NCBI RefSeq assembly: GCF_014385085.1
Contig: NZ_JACRTD010000003.1
Location: forward strand, 62,001 to 126,000
Length of the DNA stretch: 64,000 bases
Reading direction: 5' to 3'
DNA from: Youxingia wuxianensis
Lineage (GTDB): Bacteria; Bacillota; Clostridia; Oscillospirales; Ruminococcaceae
The notes under the pieces were generated by a model that saw only the letters and a list, made by a program, of their open reading frames with translations, did no database searches and was not told the origin of the DNA. Position 1 is the stretch's first letter, and each line of letters starts with the position of its first letter. A program made the translations under genes and the position numbers. Shown here piece by piece: positions 58,689 through 64,000 of the stretch.

Positions 58689-61019
58689 ATGAAAGCAGTC
58701 ATTATGGCGGGCGGAGCGGGCAGCAGGCTGCGGCCGCTGACATGTAATTTGCCCAAGCCGATGGCCCGTTTATGCGGGCGTCCGATTATTGAATATATAT
58801 TGGAGCTTCTCAGTAAAAATCAGATTACCGAAGGAATACTCACTTTGCAATACCTTCCTCAAACGATTATTTCCCATTTTGAGAAGGAAGAATATGCCGG
58901 AATAAAACTGATCTTTTGCGAAGAGGAGATCCCCCTGGGCACGGCGGGCAGTGTAAAAAACGCCTTATGGGAGATCCGCGAGCCGGTACTTGTTATCAGC
59001 GGAGACGCCATGTGTGATTTTCCCCTTGTGAAAGCGATGGAAGCTCATAAAAAAAGCGGTGCGGACGTAACGATTGTGACAGCCCGGGTAGAGGATCCCA
59101 GAGAGTATGGTTTGGTGATTACTGACAAAGAAGGCAGGATTACCGGGTTTATTGAAAAACCTTCCTATTCCCAGGCGGTCAGCGAGCTGGCCAATACGGG
59201 AATTTATATTCTTTCTCCATCGGCGGTGCATATGATTCCCGAACGGGAAAAATACGATTTTGCTTCCCAACTGTTTCCCAAAATGCTGGAAAAGGGGATG
59301 AGACTTCAGTCTTGTACCCTGGAGGGCTATTGGTGCGACATCGGGGATTTAAAAATGTACAAGCAATGCCAGAGGGATATGCTGGCGGGAAAGGTAAACT
59401 GCTTTATTCCTGGAAAACGGGACAGCGAAGGAAACATCTTCGCCGAAAAACGTCCTGCCGGGGAATATGAAATCATCCCTCCGGTGTATTTTGGAGAAGG
59501 GGTGCATATTGGAGAAAAGTCTGTTATTGGGCCGTATACCGTCCTGGATCAGGGGGCCGCTATCTGTACAGGAGCTACTGCGGGCAGCAGCGTGCTGCTG
59601 CCTAGGGCGATTTTGGGGGAAAGGGCGGGAATACTGGATTCCGTGCTGTGCGCAGGAGCCTCTGTCAAGTCCAAGGCTACCTTGTTGGAGGGCTGCGCCG
59701 TAGGAGAAAACGCAGTGATTGGAAGCAGAGCTGTCGTTCAGACGAATGTACGGATTTGGAAAGATGCTGTGGTGGAAGACGCAGAGGTGGTATGTGAACA
59801 TATTACCGAAAAAGGCAAGGCGGCCAACGGGTTTGATGAGGAAGGAATCCGTGGAGAAGTGGGCGTGGAGCTGACGCCGGAACTGGCTGTAAAAGCCGGA
59901 TGCGCCATAGGAACCTTGGCTAAGGGGAAAACGGTAGGAATTGCCTGCAATGAAACCAGGTGTTCCTCGGTACTCAAAAGCGCTATGATCGCCGGTATCC
60001 GTTCTACCGGGGCCAATGTGATGGATTTCGGCTGTGTTTTTCGTTCTATGTTCAGTTTTGCCATGGGATATAACGCCCTTACCGTGGGATCATATATCGT
60101 TTCCGGGGAAGAGTGTGCTATTCGGTTGGTAAGCGGGTCAGGGCTTCCCGCTACCCGGAAGATGGAACGGGAGATTGAAATACTCCTTTCCCGGGGAGAA
60201 TTTTCCCGATGCGGCAGAAATGGTTTTGGGGATTTAATGGACATGTCAGGAATCGGAGTGATGTATATTACCGAACTGCTTAGGCTGGCTCCGGAAGGGC
60301 TTAGCGGCATGTCCCTGAATATTGCCTGCACCAACAAGGCGGTACAGCGTATAGCCAGCGATATATTGACAAAGCTGGGCTGTGAATTGGGGGATGGCCC
60401 TACTTTTATATTATCGGACGATGGGACCTGGCTCTGTGCTACACAGGGGAATGTCTCCCTGAACCGCTACCGCACAGTGGCGGCGTATGGGCTGAGCTTG
60501 TTTGAAGAAGGCAAGGACATTGCCGTGGAAAATGATTTTCCCCAGACACTGGAACTCCTTGCTCAAAAATACGGGCAAAAAGTTTACCGGTATCTGATCT
60601 GCCCGGCAGATAACTGCGATGAGCAGAGCAGACGCCTTGCGGCGGCGCAGCCGTTTGTAAGGGACGGGTTGATGCTGCTGATTTTACTGCTTGACCGGAT
60701 GAAAAAGAAAAACCTTACCGTCGAGCAGCTGGATTGCCTGCTGCCCGATCTGGAAGTAGAAGAAAAGATAGTATCGGTGGATGTTAACCCAGCCAAAATT
60801 TTAAATGATCTTTCCCAGCTTCCTATTAGGAAACAGGCGGCGGGAGAAGGGGTTTTGGTGGAGGACAGCAAGGGAATTGTTCATTTGCGTTCGCTCAAGC
60901 GAGGGAAGGGAATCAAGATTTTCGCCCAGGCGGCCAGTTCGGAAACTGCGAAAGAGCTATGCGCAGATTTTACAAAGATACTAGGTGGTTTGCTTGACAA
61001 TGAACACAATAAAGGTTAA
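58689..61019 (+). CDS. Nucleotidyltransferase fused to a degenerate phosphomannomutase domain
   Basis: 776 residues. Residues 1 to 230 form a sugar-1-phosphate nucleotidyltransferase (MKAVIMAGGAGSRLRPLT, ISGDAMCDF, GFIEKP, NTGIYI, GYWCDIGDL). About 250 to 370 hold left-handed beta-helix repeats (VHIGEKSVIGPY, CTGATAGSSVLL). From 390 on is a phosphohexomutase-like part whose catalytic Ser loop, metal loop (SDDGTWL in place of D-G-D-x-D-R) and phosphate loop are not conserved. Relatives are annotated as mannose-1-phosphate guanylyltransferase/phosphomannomutase. It has GAACGAAG before the ATG. Confidence 0.85.
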   Translation: MKAVIMAGGAGSRLRPLTCNLPKPMARLCGRPIIEYILELLSKNQITEGILTLQYLPQTIISHFEKEEYAGIKLIFCEEEIPLGTAGSVKNALWEIREPVLVISGDAMCDFPLVKAMEAHKKSGADVTIVTARVEDPREYGLVITDKEGRITGFIEKPSYSQAVSELANTGIYILSPSAVHMIPEREKYDFASQLFPKMLEKGMRLQSCTLEGYWCDIGDLKMYKQCQRDMLAGKVNCFIPGKRDSEGNIFAEKRPAGEYEIIPPVYFGEGVHIGEKSVIGPYTVLDQGAAICTGATAGSSVLLPRAILGERAGILDSVLCAGASVKSKATLLEGCAVGENAVIGSRAVVQTNVRIWKDAVVEDAEVVCEHITEKGKAANGFDEEGIRGEVGVELTPELAVKAGCAIGTLAKGKTVGIACNETRCSSVLKSAMIAGIRSTGANVMDFGCVFRSMFSFAMGYNALTVGSYIVSGEECAIRLVSGSGLPATRKMEREIEILLSRGEFSRCGRNGFGDLMDMSGIGVMYITELLRLAPEGLSGMSLNIACTNKAVQRIASDILTKLGCELGDGPTFILSDDGTWLCATQGNVSLNRYRTVAAYGLSLFEEGKDIAVENDFPQTLELLAQKYGQKVYRYLICPADNCDEQSRRLAAAQPFVRDGLMLLILLLDRMKKKNLTVEQLDCLLPDLEVEEKIVSVDVNPAKILNDLSQLPIRKQAAGEGVLVEDSKGIVHLRSLKRGKGIKIFAQAASSETAKELCADFTKILGGLLDNEHNKG

Positions 61020-61022
61020 AAT
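60994..61022 (+). promoter_or_regulatory. Promoter for the RNase J gene
   Basis: TTGACA (60994-60999), a 17-base spacer and TAAAAT (61017-61022), overlapping the end of the previous gene. It implies a leader of nearly 290 bases before RNase J, in which I find no gene. Confidence 0.65.
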
Positions 61023-61308
61023 ATACAGTAATGATGTGTTCGGTTTTCGCATATTTCATAAAAAATTTCCGATTCCCCATAAGTTCTCACCTTATTTGTG
61101 GGCGTCGGTATCCGTATCAGAAAAGGAATGTCATGTATGCTGGATGATGTTCAGAAACTTTTTTGTCGGAAAAATTAGGAAGTGTTCGGCTAACTGAATA
61201 AACTTGCCTATCTGCTGTTATTCCTACGACAACAGAGATGGGTTAATATGTTTATGTTCAAAAAAGTGTACATCAGCAATTGAAATTGAATGTACGGAGG
61301 TAAATTTA
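61020..61308 (+). other. Untranslated leader of the RNase J gene
   Basis: A 289-base AT-rich stretch between the promoter and the GTG start of RNase J. No clear reading frame, terminator or riboswitch motif is seen. Confidence 0.4.
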
Positions 61309-63339
61309 GTGACAGAGGAAAAAGGTGTCGGCGTTAGGCTGACAGAACAACAGCTTGAGCGGGGAATGGAGCGCCTGGAAAAAAGACAAGCGGCCCCGGA
61401 AAATTCCCCGCCGGCAAAACAGAGAACGAAGAGGACTTCTTCCACAGGAAAAGGGCCGGCAGCTCCCCCGGAGAAGCAGCCTGGCAACAGCCAGAAAGGC
61501 AGGCAGACGCAAAATCAAAGCCAGCAGCCGCGGCAGGTAAAACAGCAGAAAACGCAGCCTTCTAAAGCCCAGCCCCCAAAAACTCAGCAGAAAAAGGCGC
61601 AGGCAAAAACAGAGGAGGAATTAGTACATCAAGTTTCCAAATCCTCCCGGCGCAAACGGGGACAGACAGCGGACAAGAAACGTACGCCGCTGCGGATTAT
61701 CCCGCTGGGCGGACTGAACGAAGTGGGAAAAAACCTTACGGTATACGAATACGGAAACGATATGTTTATGGTGGACTGCGGGATGACCTTCCCGGATGAA
61801 CAAATGCTGGGGGTAGACCTGGTAATTCCGGATTTCACCTATATTTTAAAAAACAAAGACAAACTGCGCGGCATAGTAATTACCCATGGGCATGAGGATC
61901 ATATCGGCGCGCTTCCGTTTTTTTTAAAGAATGTAAATGTCCCGGTATACGCTACGAAACTGACTATCGGGCTTATTGAGAACAAACTTCGGGAACATGG
62001 CCTTTACGGGAAGGTAAAGCTTACCCAGATCACCCCGAAAATGACTATTAAGCTGGGCTGCATGTCGGTGGAATTCATTCGGGTAAACCATTCGATTCCA
62101 GATGCGGTAGCGGTAGCGATTCAAACACCGGTAGGCGTTGTGATCCAGACAGGGGACTTTAAGATCGACTATACTCCCATCTTAGGAGATATCATTGATT
62201 TGGCCCGTTTCGGCGAACTAGGGAGCAAAGGAGTATTGGCCCTGCTGTCTGATTCTACCAATGCCGGGCGTCCAGGGTTTACCCCCACGGAACGAATTGT
62301 AGGGGACAGCTTTGACAAACTGTTTAAGCAGGCGGAGAAGCGGCGGATTATTATTGCCACCTTCGCCTCCAATATTCACCGTATCCAGCAGATATTTGAG
62401 GCTGCCCACCGGTATAAGCGCAAGGTAGCGGTTTCCGGACGAAGCATGGTAAACGTAGTGGCGGTAGCAATTGAACTTGGATATTTGAAAATACCCAAGG
62501 GCGTATTTATCGATATTGACGAGATCAACCGTTATTCCCCGGAACAGATCGTGCTAATCACTACAGGAAGCCAGGGCGAACCAATGAGTGCTTTAAGCCG
62601 GATGTCTACAGGGGATCACCGCAAGGTTACCGTTGACCCTAACGACTTTATTATCATCAGCGCCACTCCAATTCCGGGAAATGAAAAGACCGTTTCCCGG
62701 GTGGTTAATGAGCTGATGCGTTTGGGCGCGGATGTTATTTATGAGAAGATGTATGAAGTCCATGTTTCCGGCCATGCTTGTCAAGAAGAACTGAAAATTA
62801 TGCTGGCCCTGACGCGGCCGAAATTCTTCTTCCCAGTTCATGGGGAATATACCCATCTGAAACATCACGCCAATTTGGCTTTGTCTATGGGAATGGATAA
62901 AAAGAATGTTATCATTGGTGAAATCGGGCGTGTGTTTGAGCTGGATGGCAATACAGTAAAATCCGATGAAACCGTGCAGTCTGGACGGGTGTTGGTAGAC
63001 GGACTAGGCGTGGGCGACGTAGGAAGCATTGTACTGCGGGACCGCCAGCATTTGGGACAGGACGGTTTGATTGTAGTGGTGTGCACTATAGATCAGGCTA
63101 CCGGAGAAATTGTGGCGGGTCCGGATATTATCTCCCGTGGATTTGTTTATGTGCGGGAGGCGGAAGTCATGATGAACGAAGCCAGGGATATTGCCCGGCA
63201 GACGATTGAGGACTGCACTAGAAATAATGTCCGGGAATGGGGCAATATTAAACAGCAGGTGAGAGACGCCCTCAGCTCCTATTTCTATAACAGGACCAAG
63301 AGAAGCCCGATGTTATTGCCGGTAATTCAGGAAATTTAA
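61309..63339 (+). CDS. rnj: Ribonuclease J
   Basis: 676 residues from GTG at 61309 (GGAGG upstream; a longer frame has no site). The first 120 residues are low-complexity, rich in Lys, Gln and Pro. The core is a metallo-beta-lactamase/beta-CASP enzyme: HGHEDH at 193 to 198, GDFKIDYTP, SDSTNAGRPGFT, and HVSGHACQEELK; PVHGEYTHL lies near residue 500. It is the chief 5'-end RNase of Firmicutes. The basic tail at the N-terminus is unusual and may bind RNA. Confidence 0.92.
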   Translation: MTEEKGVGVRLTEQQLERGMERLEKRQAAPENSPPAKQRTKRTSSTGKGPAAPPEKQPGNSQKGRQTQNQSQQPRQVKQQKTQPSKAQPPKTQQKKAQAKTEEELVHQVSKSSRRKRGQTADKKRTPLRIIPLGGLNEVGKNLTVYEYGNDMFMVDCGMTFPDEQMLGVDLVIPDFTYILKNKDKLRGIVITHGHEDHIGALPFFLKNVNVPVYATKLTIGLIENKLREHGLYGKVKLTQITPKMTIKLGCMSVEFIRVNHSIPDAVAVAIQTPVGVVIQTGDFKIDYTPILGDIIDLARFGELGSKGVLALLSDSTNAGRPGFTPTERIVGDSFDKLFKQAEKRRIIIATFASNIHRIQQIFEAAHRYKRKVAVSGRSMVNVVAVAIELGYLKIPKGVFIDIDEINRYSPEQIVLITTGSQGEPMSALSRMSTGDHRKVTVDPNDFIIISATPIPGNEKTVSRVVNELMRLGADVIYEKMYEVHVSGHACQEELKIMLALTRPKFFFPVHGEYTHLKHHANLALSMGMDKKNVIIGEIGRVFELDGNTVKSDETVQSGRVLVDGLGVGDVGSIVLRDRQHLGQDGLIVVVCTIDQATGEIVAGPDIISRGFVYVREAEVMMNEARDIARQTIEDCTRNNVREWGNIKQQVRDALSSYFYNRTKRSPMLLPVIQEI

Positions 63340-63344
63340 CGATG

Positions 63345-63372
63345 AAAAATGCCCGTCTCGACGGGCATTTTT
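63345..63372 (+). terminator. Terminator after RNase J
   Basis: Stem AAAAATGCCCGTC with GACGGGCATTTTT, then AC and a T-run. Confidence 0.9.
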
Positions 63373-63429
63373 ACTTTTTCTTATGATCCCAGGAGAAAAT
63401 TTTAATGTGGAACTGTTACTTAAATGTAA

Positions 63430-63458
63430 TTGCTATCATATCTTCAAGATGCTATAAT
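63430..63458 (+). promoter_or_regulatory. Promoter for the gdpP-like gene
   Basis: TTGCTA (63430-63435), a 17-base spacer and TATAAT (63453-63458), about 80 bases before the start codon. Confidence 0.7.
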
Positions 63459-63539
63459 AAAAGACACATATGCGGTTTTTCTTCATGAAAAGCCGATAAA
63501 AATTTATGCTTTTCATAATAAGAGGTTTTAAGTAGACAG

Positions 63540-64000
63540 ATGAAGAAAAATAGAAATTTAATCCGGCCGCTGCTATACGTTTTTGTCGCCAGCATGGCGA
63601 TAATGACCCTGCTGTCGCTTTATTACAGTTTACAGCTGTTTTATATCGCAGCGGGGATTACCGTGGTTGGAATTATTGTTTCCCTGCTGTTGATGCGCAG
63701 AATAAAAAAATATATTAATTCTTTCCTGGTACACATGGGACAATCGCTGACTACGGTACAGCAGGACGCGCTGATTGATTTTCCGATACCAGTCTTTGTA
63801 GTGGACAGGGACGGAGAGATTTTATGGTACAATCAAAAGGCTTCCGGCAGCGTATTGGAAGGGGAAAATTTTTACAGTAAAAATATCAATACAATTTTAG
63901 CGGGGGTTAATGTTACCCGCAGATGTCCGGATGCAGGCTATGAGACCGAGTATAAAAACCGGCAGTTTGTGGCGTATGTTTCCGCGGCGGCAGGGGAACA
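63540..64000 (+). CDS. gdpP: GdpP/YybT-like c-di-AMP phosphodiesterase, N-terminal part
   Basis: The first 153 codons, running off the window. Two membrane helices (about 12 to 28 and 31 to 52) and then a PAS-like domain (DFPIPVFVVDRDGEILWYNQKA) match the start of GdpP. Full proteins of about 650 residues add a degenerate GGDEF and a DHH/DHHA1 domain that cleaves c-di-AMP. RNase J then gdpP is a frequent order in Clostridia. A weak AGAGG lies before the ATG. Confidence 0.8.
   Translation, partial: MKKNRNLIRPLLYVFVASMAIMTLLSLYYSLQLFYIAAGITVVGIIVSLLLMRRIKKYINSFLVHMGQSLTTVQQDALIDFPIPVFVVDRDGEILWYNQKASGSVLEGENFYSKNINTILAGVNVTRRCPDAGYETEYKNRQFVAYVSAAAGE

Noticed and set aside
1..64000. CRISPR arrays, rRNA genes or phage structural genes
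   Set aside because: No regularly spaced repeats, rRNA motifs or capsid and tail genes were seen.

Overview
The window looks like a gut-type Firmicute of class Clostridia (Oscillospiraceae-like). The evidence is the Shine-Dalgarno sites (AGGAGG), the Rrf2, DeoR and LacI regulators, RNase J next to a GdpP-like gene, a SpoVG-like protein and CD1871A-type CXXC peptides. It splits cleanly at a tRNA-Leu(GAG) gene near 32.5 kb.

Positions 1 to about 32,490 are the right-hand part of an integrative conjugative element (ICE). Every gene is on the minus strand, so transcription runs from the tRNA end leftward, and the bases look more GC-rich than in the right half. Reading in that direction there is first an accessory block (about 32.2 to 20.4 kb) of ArdA/LPD-like, DUF4314, DUF3849, YodL, AbrB-like, Dam methylase and SpoVG-like proteins. 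Next comes a complete-looking Tad-type pilus module (about 20.3 to 12.7 kb): pilin, prepilin peptidase, CpaB, TadZ, CpaF, TadB, TadC, DUF4320 and TadE-like proteins. Then come secreted proteins and a type IV secretion module (about 9.5 to 0.9 kb): VirB2-like, TrbL/VirB6-like, PrgI, a possibly split VirB4 and an M23 hydrolase, interleaved with a 5-methylcytosine methyltransferase encoded in two overlapping frames. No relaxase, coupling protein or integrase lies in the window; they are probably further left. The tRNA 3' end faces the element, as expected for an attachment site.

The right half is chromosomal. It contains: (a) a redox operon of TlpA-like lipoproteins, a CXXC peptide, a ferredoxin-type membrane protein and an Rrf2 regulator, with a long palindromic operator over its promoter; (b) a DeoR-controlled sugar cluster of FrlC-like epimerase, DeoC, DapA-like lyase and PfkB kinase; (c) a decayed amidohydrolase/histidine kinase junction followed by an intact AraC-type response regulator; (d) a large secreted coiled-coil protein, an SGNH hydrolase and a DUF4358 lipoprotein; (e) corA behind a leader RNA encoding a small Pro/Asp-rich peptide; (f) a carbohydrate cluster of 3-hydroxyacyl-CoA-type dehydrogenase, Zn-dehydrogenase, lactonase, LacI and AraD, interrupted by two gene remnants; (g) nifS-nifU, rnhA, a nucleotidyltransferase/pseudo-mutase, RNase J and the start of gdpP.

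The two most unusual signals are as follows. At least a dozen unrelated accessory proteins of the ICE end in a short methionine-rich tail after a Q/E/P-rich linker, while the secretion and pilus proteins do not; this could be a shared export tag. The corA leader has an mgtL-like peptide and nested alternative hairpins that can hide the leader and corA ribosome sites.
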